64,000 nucleotides of DNA, taken from NCBI GenBank assembly GCA_945859605.1, contig OX243816.1, positions 24,254,199-24,318,198 on the forward strand, read 5' to 3'. This stretch comes from Lumbricus rubellus. Taxonomy: Eukaryota > Annelida > Clitellata > Crassiclitellata > Lumbricidae. Each line of letters starts with the position of its first letter. The first letter of the stretch is position 1. Position numbers and translations under genes: made by a program. Below, in pieces: positions 49,499 to 60,600 of this stretch. Below the pieces are notes generated by a model. It did not search any database and had not been told where the DNA came from. It saw only the letters and a program-made list of their open reading frames with translations.

Positions 49499-49585
49499 AA
49501 ATTGGCTCATCTAGTTATAAAGTGGTTCATCGCTGGCTATACAAAGAAAGCAGATCAACCACTTTAAAACTAGATGAGCCAATTA
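49499..49585. repeat. 87-bp hairpin with 28-bp arms
   Basis: AATTGGCTCATCTAGTT and AAAGTGGTT in the left arm pair with AACCACTTT and AACTAGATGAGCCAATT in the right arm. The loop is about 29 bases. It could be a fold-back MITE or a miRNA-like hairpin. Confidence 0.8.
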
Positions 49586-50812
49586 AGCGCAACAGTTTAA
49601 AAAGTAGGCCTACCACCAAGTCAGATTATCGTACGGCGATAGTAAAAAAATTATTATTTTAATTTGTTGGTGTATAATTTACCATAATTGAGTAGGCCTA
49701 ACTGTCATGTAAGCCGGGGTTCAATGCCTCTTTTGTTGAGTTTAATAATTTGGAATACTTTCCAACCTCATAGCCTATGATTTGTTTAGTTGAAATTGAT
49801 GATGTTCTCTACGAAAACATTCAGTCAGAAATTATCTTGTCATATTCACGACCCGGAAGCGAACTTGGTTAAATACTTTCTGACTATGATTTATGACAAT
49901 AAATTGACGTGAAACCATTCATTGAAAAGAGGTGAAAAACCAGTTAACTCTTCTAATGAAGACTATGAAGTGTATGAACTTCATATATTAACACAAATGA
50001 AGCAGAATTCCAAAGGATCGATAGGGGCCTAGGCTGATTATAGAATACCCCACTAACTGCAGGCGAAACGTGCAGTTAGCATGCTTTTGCTGTATGTAAA
50101 AATTCTTCAAACTGCATTCTCTAATTAATATCTTGCAAATTACCAGTATAGAAAAAATGTATAAGAAACAAGGCACTATTCGCATTATGACTTCATGTAG
50201 GCTACTCCCAGTATTATAATTCATGAATCGCGCATGGTGCTAATAACACGTTGACTGCCACGGCTATTTTACCTGCTACACCATGCCAAAGACGCTAAAT
50301 TTTCACCATATGAAATTCATGTAAAAATAACATTTCACTTTGCTTTCACCCTAGTCCCACAAAACAACCACCATGATCCACCCATCCACCCTATAGTAAA
50401 CTCACCCCGCCTCCACCCACCCCTGCCCCACACCATTCCAACACACAACGCCCCAAACAACCCATGTGCACACTCCGGTATAATTTTTTGATTTTCGTCC
50501 CGGAAATCAGTAAATTTTAAAAACTTTTTTATTTTTCCGGCTCTGCTTGCCCGAAAAACCAGACTTGCCCGAAATTTGGGGGGCCATTTGTCCCTCTGGA
50601 CCCCCGTCTCCTACGCCTATGTCTACACCACATGCTCCCTCAGCCATCCCATTCCTAACCAGCCGAACCCAGCCCCCATTCTATGGGTAGATTTCGGTTT
50701 TCACCCTCTCAGCTCGGCCCAACTCCATGCTTGGTTTGCCGTATTGTACGGTACGAGTTATCTCGTACTGGGTGGTGAACATGTTAAAACAATAGTTTTA
50801 ATATTTCATTTA
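49586..50812. other. No gene; C-rich low-complexity stretch
   Basis: CCACCCACCCCTGCCCC-type sequence at 50380-50480. GGGGGGCCATTTGTCC (50578-50593) may be a decayed hAT end. Nothing codes. Confidence 0.45.
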
Positions 50813-51226
50813 ACCCATATGTGGCTAGCATCAGTTTAAACTAACACACAGAAAGTGGCGGTTTTTTGGCTTTTAAGTTGCATTTTCTGTTATTAACCAT
50901 TTTTAGTTGCTATTCTAAGACCTGTATGTATGTATGTATGTATGTACGTATGAATACATGACTTTGTGGATTTATTTCAGTTGTTTTTAGCAGGCGTACT
51001 TAGCAAAAAAATATTTTTCTTGATAAATCGAAATATTTAAATATGCATTGTTCAAAAAACAAAAAATAAATAATGTCAACTCATATTTTAATAATATGGT
51101 AATGTAAAACTTCACCACAAGCATCCTAAAGGTAGTTATGATGACTATTTAAAAAAATAATTTCAGTACTGAAAAATATAAGAATTTTCATACCGTCAGT
51201 TTAAACTGACGCTAGCCACATAAGGG
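50813..51226. mobile_element. TIR element, TATGTGGCTAGCATCAG arms, about 410 bp
   Basis: TATGTGGCTAGCATCAGTTT at the left is inverted at the right (TTTAAACTGACGCTAGCCAC). The interior has a GTAT array at 50924-50950. The TSD is not clear and there is no coding sequence. Confidence 0.75.
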
Positions 51227-51297
51227 GTGGGGTTTTTCCCAGTCATATCCACTGTGTCCTTCATTGCGTAAACATACTTTTATGTCAGATTGTGAAG

Positions 51298-52104
51298 CTG
51301 CATGCATGTATGTATGTATGTATGTATTTATGCATGTATGTATGTATGTATGTATGTATGTATGTATGTATGTATGTATGTATATATGCGTAAACAAACT
51401 TCTATATGAGATTGTGAAGCTTTATGCATGTATGCATGCATGTATGTATGTATGTATGAATGTATGTATGTATGTATAATTATATGCTTGAATGTATGTA
51501 TGCATGTATGACTTTGTATGTGTGTATAAATTTACGCGTACGTATGTATGTATGTACGTAGTATGTATGTACGTACGTATGTATGTATGCATGTATATAA
51601 TATATGTACATACATACATATATACATACCTAACTACATACATGTATAGTTGTATACATTCATACTTACACACATACATAGCTACATACGTATGTACGTA
51701 CATACATACATACATACATACATACATGCAAATACAATTATGCATGCACACATACCGCTGCGTTCTCTTAGGTCCTCTGATCGGCTTGATCTCTTTGTCC
51801 CCCGAGTCAGGACCGCCATGGCTCAATCCAGATCATTTGCCTGCATTGGTCCCTCCCTATAGAATGGGCTTTCCCCCCCATCAGTTCGCTCTGCCATACT
51901 CTGGTAGTGTATCCTCGTCTTTCTCTCGTCTAAAAACTTGCCTGTTTTCTAGGGGTTGTACGCACTGGGAGCGCTTCAGAAAGGCTCTTGCTGCGAGAAG
52001 TGCTTTATAAATGGTCAGATACAATACCATGCATACATACATGCATACATACATACCGGTACATACATACATGCATACATACATACATACATACATACAT
52101 ACAC
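51298..52104. repeat. Large (ATGT)n / (ACAT)n inverted microsatellite complex
   Basis: ATGT-type tetranucleotide runs fill 51298-51600 with short unique islands. Their complement ACAT fills 51606-51735 and 52028-52103. The two orientations face each other, so the strand can form a long hairpin. An L2-like LINE end (51750-52025) interrupts the second run. Open frames in these runs (Tyr/Ile/His/Thr or Met/Tyr/Val/Cys) are artefacts of the repeat. Confidence 0.9.
51750..52025 (+). pseudogene. L2-like LINE 3' end within the microsatellite
   Basis: The frame gives RSLRSSDRLDLFVPRVRTAM, AQSRSFACIGPSLWNGL and FSRLKTCLFSRG, and then the tail GGGAGCGCTTCAGAAAGGC with AAGTGCTTTATAAAT. The following ACAT run may be its microsatellite tail. 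Confidence 0.8.
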
Positions 52105-52386
52105 TGAACCAGAATGTAGACATATGGGGGGTAATGGCGGGTCGGGGGTAATGGGCCGGGGTGGGTGGGTAATGTCCTAGACTAATTAGAAGCAGTTAAT
52201 ATTACTGTAGACTAATAATTTACTGTAAATTGCTACAGCTGGAATGTAATGAGCCAGTGTTGCTAGGTATGGGGTACATGACTGTAATTGAAGTAGTTTG
52301 ATCTTGTAGGCTTACACAACTAAGTCACAACTTAGGCCTATGGTGCGTAATCAACATCTCAATAAAAAATTATTTTGGTCTACGAT
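52105..52386. other. No recognisable feature
   Basis: GGGTCGGGGGTAATGGGCCG (52138-52157) is G-rich; otherwise ordinary sequence. Confidence 0.5.
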
Positions 52387-52531
52387 TAGTGCTTAAAGTG
52401 TGGGAAAATAAGTGCCTGGATGCCTCTTACCTTCCAGGCTGTTCTGGCCAATAAGTGACAGGACAGCATTCCGATTTTCAAATAAGTGCATGGACGCCGT
52501 CCATGATCGTCCTGCCACACTTTAAGCCATG
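52387..52531. mobile_element. hAT-type MITE, 145 bp
   Basis: GCTTAAAGTGTGG at 52391-52403 is perfectly inverted at 52515-52527. The outer ends are TAGTG and CATGG types. Flanks TCTACGAT and TCTACGAA are a 7/8 duplication (52379-52386, 52532-52539). Confidence 0.82.
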
Positions 52532-52903
52532 TCTACGAATCTATATAGGCACTATTCTAACATTTCCCAAAGCGGTCTATATGTTTGGGATGAATAAAAC
52601 GCTTTGTTTTCTTTCTGCAGCGATGGTTTATGTACAATTGTACACGTACCCTCCTAAACTGACGTTATATTTGGGCCTACAACGGCCTACCTCTGCAATA
52701 TTTAAAAAAAAATCTGGGTGAATACGATGGTTTTGGGTATAGACAAACACGAAAATGTGAAATAAACCATTAATTTCTGTCATGGGTTGATATGGGTTAA
52801 GAAAAGTACTTTCTACACTATAGCGTGTGTTTAGCTATAGGCCTACATGAAGAGGCCTATTGGTATGATTCTCGGGCGCTGAGCTTGTTTCAATGCATTT
52901 GTT

Positions 52904-53965
52904 TAGCGGGTTCTCAACCTTTTTTGGCGCGCGACACTTAAACTTGCAACCAAATTTTGCGACACACCATGCAATTGAATATGGTTAAAAAATTAAATTA
53001 GGCCTAAGTCAACATACCTATAGGCCTATATTTGAAATTTCTACAAATTTTAATAAATGAATGTTGATAGGCCTACCTGTATACTGAATGCTCTCTTTTT
53101 ACTAATCTAAATTTTAATCTAAATTTCTACAACATTTTATGACTCTTCATTAATTGTAGGCAGTTAGGCCGAATGAGATTTTTGCTCCACAGGCTTTGTG
53201 AGCACAACAGGCATACTTACAACTGAGACTAAGGACTGAAAATAGAGTTATGTGAGTCCTAGATTTAAAAAGCATAAATTGTCCATAGTCCAAACCACTA
53301 GCTCTGATAGCTCAAGACAAAACAAGAAAACATGGAATAATAAGGTAGCTGAACACTACCGAAACTATAAACGCCCTTCAAAACGTCGAATAATTGTAAT
53401 GAAAACTGGAATGCGCAGGCCTACAGTAATTTTTTAGTAAAAAAACGGGCCGTTGGGATTTCTGGGTCCCTGGACCTTGTGCACCTTCCTTATAATAAAT
53501 TGTCACTCTCTGAATACGCAAACAACCTTTCCGCGTCATCACTTTTAGAATTGCAAATAATTTTTTGTTTCTTGATAATTTTTCCCATTTGTTTCAAAGG
53601 TTAGCCTACAGCATTGGATATAATTTTAATCTGTGCGCTCGCTGACGTCTTATAGACTTACTGTAGTCTATGTCATAGGCAGTGCATGTGAGCTTATAAG
53701 GCAAACATTGTGGCTGCTCTCGATTGAGATCAAATGACTGGAATAGATAAATGAAGCCCTTTGAATAGCCTATATTCTCACAGCCTACACCTACCAAACT
53801 GCTAAAGCGAACAAGTCAGTGTAATGCAAGAACAACGGTTGTATGCTGTAAGAATTGGTGCGTCGCGACACACCAATTCTTCGCGACACACCACTTTTAC
53901 GCGACACACCTCCGGTCGCTTCGCGACACACTAGTGTGTCGCGACACACCAGTTGAGAACCTCTG
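52904..53965. mobile_element. hAT-like element, GGTTCTCAAC ends, between long direct repeats
   Basis: TAGCGGGTTCTCAACC at the left and GTTGAGAACCTCTG at the right. Both ends are followed inward by GCGACAC-type words; the right end has several GCGACACACC repeats. No 8-bp duplication is seen. Instead a related segment of about 70 bp (CTAT..ACATGAAG.GGCCTATT...CTTGTTTCAATG) lies at about 52834-52900 and again at 53966-54032. Confidence 0.72.
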
Positions 53966-54283
53966 CTATACATGAAGGGCCTATTAGTTGGCCTATGCTT
54001 CTCAGGCAATAGGCTTGTTTCAATGGGTTTGGCTGAGAGTGAAGAAAATAGTAGGACGCAAAGGTGTTCGCCTAAAAGTTTGGAGCACGCTGACTTACAC
54101 AATTTACACTTATACGATAGTTGTACATGTTGCTGATTCAATGAATGCTAAGGTCGGATTTGATAAACATGGCCATTGGTCAGTAAACTGGGAGAAAAAT
54201 CCTCCAATTTTGGATAAATTACCCCACCCAACCGTACCCACTTTCATAAAAACTGATCATGGGAAACTTTTAATAATGTTACT
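53966..54283. other. No gene recognised
   Basis: A frame across 53988-54290 includes FDKHGHWSVNWEKNPPILDK but resembles nothing that I know. It may be the remains of a mobile element. Confidence 0.4.
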
Positions 54284-54612
54284 GCCCTAATTAACAGTGC
54301 CCTTATTTATAATGAGAGACCACAAGTTTCCAATTACTGTTTAGTTTTCATATATTTATTTATCGGTAATTAATATTAAAAACTTGTGCAAAACCAGCAC
54401 TTAGTGGTATAATCATCTCTCAATCTAAATAAGGTAGGCCTAGGGTGACCATACGTCTCGGTTTTCCGGGACATGTCCCGGTTTTTTGTGGTGCGTGCTG
54501 GTGTCCCGACGACTTGAGCAAAGAGCGAAATTGTCCCGGTTTTTGAGAAGAGGAAAACTTGGATGTTGAAAATGTCGATTTTATGTAAATTTATGGCTGA
54601 ACAAAGTGTAGT

Positions 54613-56886
54613 CAGTGGCGGCGCCAGGATTTCAGGTTTGGGGGGGCTTCAGCCCCAAGCCCAACTAGAAATTTTTATGAAGCGCCGAAGGCGCGAAGCT
54701 GCGAGTGCCGAAGGCACGAAGCCCATACCGATTAGGGGGTCTGGGGGAGCGTCGTGAGCTCCCCCAGCGGGGTCTGGGGCGGAGCCCCAGCCGCCAGCGC
54801 ATTTTTAGCTCTGTTGACATCAACTTGAGCCCTTTTTAGGCTCTTTTTTGCCAGCTATTTATGAACGATAAAATTATGAAAACTTAAATAAAAAGTCGTT
54901 TTGCAGAGTCGCACACTAGCTACCGGTATAAGAATGTAAAAATTTTGTTGTAAAAGAAATGGACTCAGCATTTAATATAATCACAAAAGTTAAAAGTTTA
55001 GGCCTACAGCCTAACACGTTCTTAAGTATAGGCCTACTGTCATATGGGTAGGCCTACAAAAAAACCCCCAGGGGCATGTCACATATAGGTTTTTTTTACA
55101 CCGCTAGGATTTCAGGTTTAGGGGGTTGAAACCCGAGCCCTTCCTCCCAGGAGCGCAAGTAGAAAATTTTCGTTAAGGGCGGTATTTTTGCATGCGCTGG
55201 AGACAGCTGCGAGTGCCGATTGCACGAAGGTCATACCGGCTAGGGGGTCTGGGGGAGCGTCGTGAGCTCCCCCAGCGGGGTCTGGGGCGGAGCCCCAGAA
55301 ACCAGCGCGTTTTTTGCTGTTGACATCGACAGGAGCACGTTTCAGGCTCTTGTTTGCTAATTGTTTATGAAGGATAAAGTCATGAAAATTTTTTGAATTT
55401 CCACATTGCAATAATAGCATTTTGGGTTGTCATTTTTACTAAATAGCTCATCATTTCAATGCTGAAAGTTGTGGATTATGACTTCAAAAGTGTCCCCTTG
55501 TACTGGCTTGTAGGCCATTGTTTAAATTTTTTGGATATCAGCACTTTAACGGTAACATTTTAAGCTGTCATCTCGACAAATTTCTCATAATTATTTCATT
55601 GGTGAAAGAAATGATTTATGAGTTCAATAATGTTCCTCCCTCCACGTTGTATAAATTATTGAACTGCAAGGGTATACCAGTTTTGCTCTCGTACTATAGC
55701 AAAATTGTTCATGATGGATAAATAGTAGATAACACTCTAGAAATTTACAATGACATTTTTGAGATATTTTTGAAATATTGGGGGAGCAGCATCTCCGTCC
55801 ACAACCACACACTTCGAGGTCTCGTGGACCGTCTCCTGGCCCCCCAAGTCTACGCCCATGACTGTTGGACCTGTTGGTGCTAAATGAACACCCCATTTTC
55901 CAATGTATAGTTGTGTCGGACCACCGGCGTAGCCCCTCAGGAGAGTGACGGGCCGGACATGGTGCACATAACCTCATCACGGTCTGCGGTGCATTCTATC
56001 AGCTTAAGTATCGACGCGCTATTGTAGCGAAATTCAAAATTGCTGTCCTTCTGAATCTCAGCCCCTTTCTCCGCCAACCCGGACTCAACACCCTTCTACC
56101 GCCAGCCTGGACTCACACCGGGCCAAACCTCAGCCCCCTTTCTCCGCCAGCCCGGACTCACCGGGCCGAACCTCGGCCCCTTCCACCGCCAGCCCGGACT
56201 CGCACCGGTCCGGACCTCAGTCCCCTTGCCCCCCGCGCAGACCGAGCCCCCTTTCACCCCGCCTCAGAACTCCATCCCCCTTCCCTCCGCTAGCCCGGGC
56301 TCAAACTGGTCGGGATCTCAGCCCCTTCCCCCGCCATTTCAAACCCTCCAGTCGTCTTCCCTCTTCCAGACCCGTCCGGACTTCAGACCGGTCGGTACCT
56401 CAACCCCCCTGCTCCGCCATCGCGGATCTCTCCCCTTTCCCCCGCCAGACCGGTTCGGACCTCAGCCCTCTGTACCCTGTAGCTCCATTAGGGTGTAAAT
56501 AAGAGGACTGTGTGGATGCTAACTTGCTAATATTGAGTCACAGAGAGAGTCGATATATGACCGTCCGCCGCAGTTGAGGTCCGAAAATATGATAATAATA
56601 ATAACTTTTAAGCCGATACATGGACATTCATTGCTTTTTGCTTTGGGATGAGGCTGAGTCACATTTATGGGCTTAGCCCCCCTAACCCCTACTCTGGTGC
56701 CGCCAATGGCATAAGCATCTACGCTATGATAACATAGTTGATTTTGTTGCCGTTGGTCATTGTCTAGTTTCCTTTTTACGAAGTAAGCCGTTTTAGACAT
56801 TTTCAGCCTTTTCCTTTGGGGGGGGGGGGCTGAGCCACGTATAGGGGGGGCTTAGCCCCCCTAGCCCCCCCCTGCCGCCGCCACTG
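54613..56886. mobile_element. hAT-like element, CAGTGGCGGCG ends, 8-bp TSD
   Basis: AGTGTAGT lies at 54605-54612 and 56887-56894. CAGTGGCGGCGCCAGG and inverted CAGTGGCGGCGGCAGG match at 15 of 16. A block with CTGCGAGTGCCGAAGGCACG and GGGGTCTGGGGCGGAGCCCC is present twice (54690-54800, 55200-55310) and is seen again at 21690-21790. No gene. Confidence 0.93.
56041..56480. repeat. C-rich minisatellite, about 40-bp units
   Basis: Units follow CTCAGCCCCTTTCTCCGCCA then GCCCGGACTCACACCGG. About ten degenerate units are present. The proline-rich open frame on the plus strand is a product of the repeat. Confidence 0.85.
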
Positions 56887-57438
56887 AGTGTAGTTTGTAA
56901 CCAAAAAAAGAAGTCATAACAAAAGTCATTTTATATGGAGTAATAGGCCCTATTGCATCTTTAGCATAAAAATTATAGGCTAGTGAGCCTAGTTAATAGA
57001 TTCACGTTTTTAGAATTATCAAGGCGTGACGAGAAAGTTTTCATAGGCCTATAAATACAATTTCAGAAGCGGCACCAGATCTATGTCGATTTCGGCAGGT
57101 CACACCAGGGCCGTAATGAGAGTTAGAAACTCATGTCAGCACTGAAATAGTAGAGCACTTTCTTTCAGATGACAACTTAAAATGCTGCCATTGTAATGTT
57201 GAAATTGTAAAAAATTCTGAAGGTGAGGAGTACATGCCCTTCCCAAACCCCTCTTCCTGCTTGTTTGCCCCACAGAAACCTAAGCCTTCCTCTGGACTCA
57301 ATTGATTACACACTGAGCGCCGATTGGGTGTCCTCAATTATGAAAGAGTGCTGCATTTAGTGCACTGACGACTAGAGCATGTAATAGATTTCTACACCGA
57401 AGGCTATGCTCGTCATTAAATTTAACTGTGATAACACC

Positions 57439-57637
57439 CAGGGGCGGATACATGGGGGTCAATCCGGCCATGCCCCACCCACTAATTCAGAGATTTGCAC
57501 AGAACACGTGACCCCCACCACATAAGCAAATGAGACATTCAAGCTCAGGTTAGCAGCTTTTTCGGCGAAGGACCAAGAATTTTTTTTACCCACGGCTAAC
57601 ATTTTGCCCCTTTCAAAAATGTCTGTATCCACCTCTG
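57439..57637. mobile_element. hAT-type MITE, 199 bp
   Basis: CAGGGGCGGATACATG and inverted CAGAGGTGGATACAGA ends. Flanks ATAACACC and ATAACAAC are a 7/8 duplication (57431-57438, 57638-57645). Confidence 0.85.
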
Positions 57638-58059
57638 ATAACAACTGTATCAATGTTCACAAAGCGTTCGCTGAACAGAACATAACTAAAAAAATCACTC
57701 TCCCAAAAAATATGACTAACTTTGAACTTCGCCAAACTATGCAGTTTACTACAACCAACAATGGCCTCCTATAGTTAGGCCTACTGTTGACTGAAATATC
57801 CTACAGGACTGCTGGCCTTTGTATTTGTCTATATAGATATGCAGTTAAGGAATTTGAATTGGCAGTTTTCCAAGAAAAGTGTCCCGGTTATTGATGACTA
57901 GAAAATGGTCACCCTAAAATAAGGGCACTGTTAATTAGGGCAAGTCCTTCTCAACTCACAACTTAACGCTTAACACAATAAATTGATGTGGCACTTAATA
58001 AGTATGAAATAAAAAATAATAATAAAAAGGAATTTGTTGTACATTTCTTTGTCTCTTTC

Positions 58060-58260
58060 ATTCAGTGTGCCTTGGCTCAAAGTCGGGCATTTGCTGCGAT
58101 AGATCACTCCGCCTTCCCCTTCTTCTATGGGCTATTCCTGGCTCTTTCTCCTCATCCTCTCGCTCTCTCAAGACGTTTCTTTACCCGGGGCTTCTTTGCT
58201 GAAAATGCCTTTATAGTGCTGCGAGACACGCTCTATAAATTTTTAGATACGATACAGTCA
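58060..58260 (+). pseudogene. L2-like LINE 3' end
   Basis: The frame gives ALAQSRAFAAIDHSAF, LSRRFFTRGFFAENAF and then GAGACACGCTCTATAAATTTT. It matches the last RT codons and tail of the LINE at 51750-52025. Confidence 0.7.
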
Positions 58261-58320
58261 AAGGTTTATGAAGATTTCAGTTCAAATGGAGTTGGATTGA
58301 GTGAATATCCTACTTCAAAC

Positions 58321-58752
58321 GGTTCCCGGACAATTCGGCGCCGGACAATTCGGACCGGACAATTCGGACCGAACAATTCCTTGCAGCCCAAACTCGTGAT
58401 GGGACTTCTCCATCACCCAAAATGTATACTGTCGAAACTAATATTATTCTGACACCTTACTATATATCGGGCATAAAAACCATGGGCCTATACGCCCTAT
58501 AGGTATGAAACTTACATTAATCTAAATTAGATGCGTATAAGTTGATAATTTACTGCATTTAGCTACTAATTTCAGTGTCTAATTTGTGTTATTGGATAAA
58601 TTTTAGAAGATCAGATAATATTTGCTTGGTGCCATATAATTATATTTCATACCATTGCTAAACAAAAGTTTCATAGCCGTAAGAGCAATATTTTTACATG
58701 CACTCCGAATTGTCCGGGTCCGAATTGTCCGGCGCCGAATTGTCCGGACACC
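58321..58752. mobile_element. Iterated-end element B, short copy, 432 bp, exact 8-bp TSD
   Basis: CTTCAAAC lies at 58313-58320 and 58753-58760. GGTTCCCGGACAATTCGG at the left and inverted GGTGTCCGGACAATTCGG at the right. Three CCGGACAATTCGG-type modules lie at each end. The interior matches the outer parts of 37061-39228 in inverse orientation. No coding. Confidence 0.93.
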
Positions 58753-58760
58753 CTTCAAAC

Positions 58761-59515
58761 CTTGGATATCTAACTGTTGATGGTCTACTTAACTTTAACT
58801 AATGACAAAAACAATTTAAAATGACCAAACTACCCATGTATGTTATTATATATATATTTTAAATACACTTGATGACAAATAAAGCATAAATTAAGGACTG
58901 TCCATACATCACTTATGCAAAGAGGGAAGGGGTGATCGAATTTCGGTGATTTTGCGCAGAGTGAGTATGGCGGGGAGGGGTCTCGACAAAATGTACATGC
59001 ACAAAGTCAATTTCTAATTATGACATCCACATTAGCCTATGTGCTATCCTATAGGTGACATTTTATTACATTATAATTAAATTCTGTTCAGATTAAACAG
59101 TAAACCACAACAGTCAACAAATTTTTGCTCACAAATATGACGCTTGCAAAAATAAATTTATAGATGACATTAGCTAATAAACTTTTGTAAAGATGGGATA
59201 GAGAAGCTTTGTTGTACATGTTCATGGGAAAGGAGGGTCCACCAAAGAGACGAGGTGGGTTCAAAAATATGATTTTTGGCGTACGTAATATGTGGATGGC
59301 CTTTAAAAGAAAATAGGAAACGCAGAACTAAAACAAACATCCAACATGTAGAATCCAGTATAAGAGGAATGAGTCCTTATGCCAATTGTCCATAACACAA
59401 GTGATAATCAGACATTAATAGGGCCACGACATCTGATGCTCTACAGATTAAAAAATAATTCATCTCATGAACACACATCTTTGGTTATTAACTAAAAACT
59501 GTCTAATGGAACCTT
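58761..59515. other. No recognisable feature
   Basis: AT-rich sequence. No coding, repeat end or RNA is supported. Confidence 0.5.
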
Positions 59516-59529
59516 TTCCACCATTTTTT

Positions 59530-59822
59530 GCAAATAATCCTCAAGTCAAGCCAACAGAACAGCCATTTACTATGCCATTGCCAAATTAAACAGGTCCTTC
59601 AAACATCATCCAAAGACATTGAACATCAATGCCTCAAACCATGCTAACATGGCAACTGTAGTGAAGTGGAATTTGGAGTTTAATCTGTCTGCAACTTCAG
59701 GCCTTGGAACTGTTGTTGCTGCTAGCAAACAGCTGAATGAATTTCCTCATATTTTCAAGAGACTGGCAGGCAGAACTGCATTCTTTTGCCAGTTCAGACT
59801 TTCTCTTCAGAATTTGCTATAA
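59530..59822 (+). other. Unrecognised open frame of about 95 codons
   Basis: A frame open from about 59535 to 59822 reads NRTAIYYAIAKLNRSFKHH, ASNHANMATVVKWNLEF and LGTVVAASKQLNEFPHIF with RLAGRTAFFCQ, then a stop. Codon usage and residue mix look protein-like and not repetitive. I do not recognise the family and cannot say whether it is an exon, a retro-copy or transposon remains. Confidence 0.3.
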
Positions 59823-60600
59823 AAACATACACACAGTTTCCATAAACATGCAAGAACATATGTATATATAAACTAGCTGAACCCGGCCACGCGTTGCTGT
59901 GGCAGAAAAGACCGTCCTCTGCCTCCAATCCTCCCCCTCTCTCCCCCCTCCCCCTCTCTTCCCCTCTCTCCCCCTCCCCTCTCTCCTCCGCCCTCTTCCC
60001 GCCCCCTCCCCTTCCCTCCCCTCTCCCTCTTCCCCCTCCCCTCCCCCTCTATTCCCCCGCCCTCTCCCCTCCCCTTCCCCCTTCCACCCCTCCCCCTCCT
60101 CCCCTCCCCTCCCCTTACATCCTCCATCTCTCCCCTCCCTCTTCGTCCCGCTCCTTCCCTTCCTTTCCTCCTTCGCACCGTCCCTTTCCGACACGGGGCG
60201 ACAGCGACGCGGAACAGAGCGACGCGGAACCTCAAAAAGGCCGGAATCGAATGTGTTGAAATGCGCTACATAAACGGAACACGCGCCCGAAGCAAAGCCT
60301 ATCGGCGGGCGTAAAACGGTCGAATTTGCAGATCTTTTACAAAAGAAATAACTTTCACTTCGATTCGACCGATTGAGAGTTAAAATTCAAACCGTCCATA
60401 ACAAAAAGAAATAACTTTCACTTCGATTCGACCGATTGTGAGTTCAAATTGAAACCGTCCAAATGCATTCGCCAAAAATAGTTCGCGTTTAAAAATGGCG
60501 GTTGCGCAAGGTTCATATAGCGCATATTCAACTCGGAATCGGTCGAATGGAAGTGAAAGTTGTTTTTTTGTTGTAGAAGATTTTGGAAAAAAGCATTATA

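Larger units (their letters stand above)
54435..57916. mobile_element. hAT-like element, TAGGGTGACCAT ends, 8-bp TSD, with two nested hAT elements
   Basis: AAATAAGG lies at 54427-54434 and 57917-57924. TAGGGTGACCATACG near the left end pairs with AAATGGTCACCCTA at the right. The left end carries an extra TAGGCC. GTCCCGGTTTT-type words recur near both ends. The interior outside the nested elements is about 1 kb with no transposase gene. Confidence 0.85.
54284..57941. mobile_element. Small palindromic MITE, split by a 3.5-kb hAT insertion
   Basis: GCCCTAATTAACAGTGCCCT at 54284-54303 is inverted at 57922-57941. With the insertion 54435-57916 removed, a MITE of about 170 bp with inverted arms of about 35 bp remains. 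No clear TSD. Confidence 0.8.

Noticed and set aside
51212..52180. Long open frames across the ATGT/ACAT arrays on both strands
   Set aside because: They translate to simple Tyr/Ile/His/Thr or Met/Tyr/Val/Cys repeats and exist in several frames at once, which is expected of a tetranucleotide repeat without stops.
56226..56498. 90-codon proline/serine-rich frame
   Set aside because: It is a product of the C-rich 40-bp minisatellite inside a hAT-like element.
59817..60273. Overlapping 120-codon frames on both strands at the pyrimidine tract
   Set aside because: Pro/Ser/Leu-rich on one strand and Arg/Gly/Glu-rich on the other; this is a low-complexity artefact.
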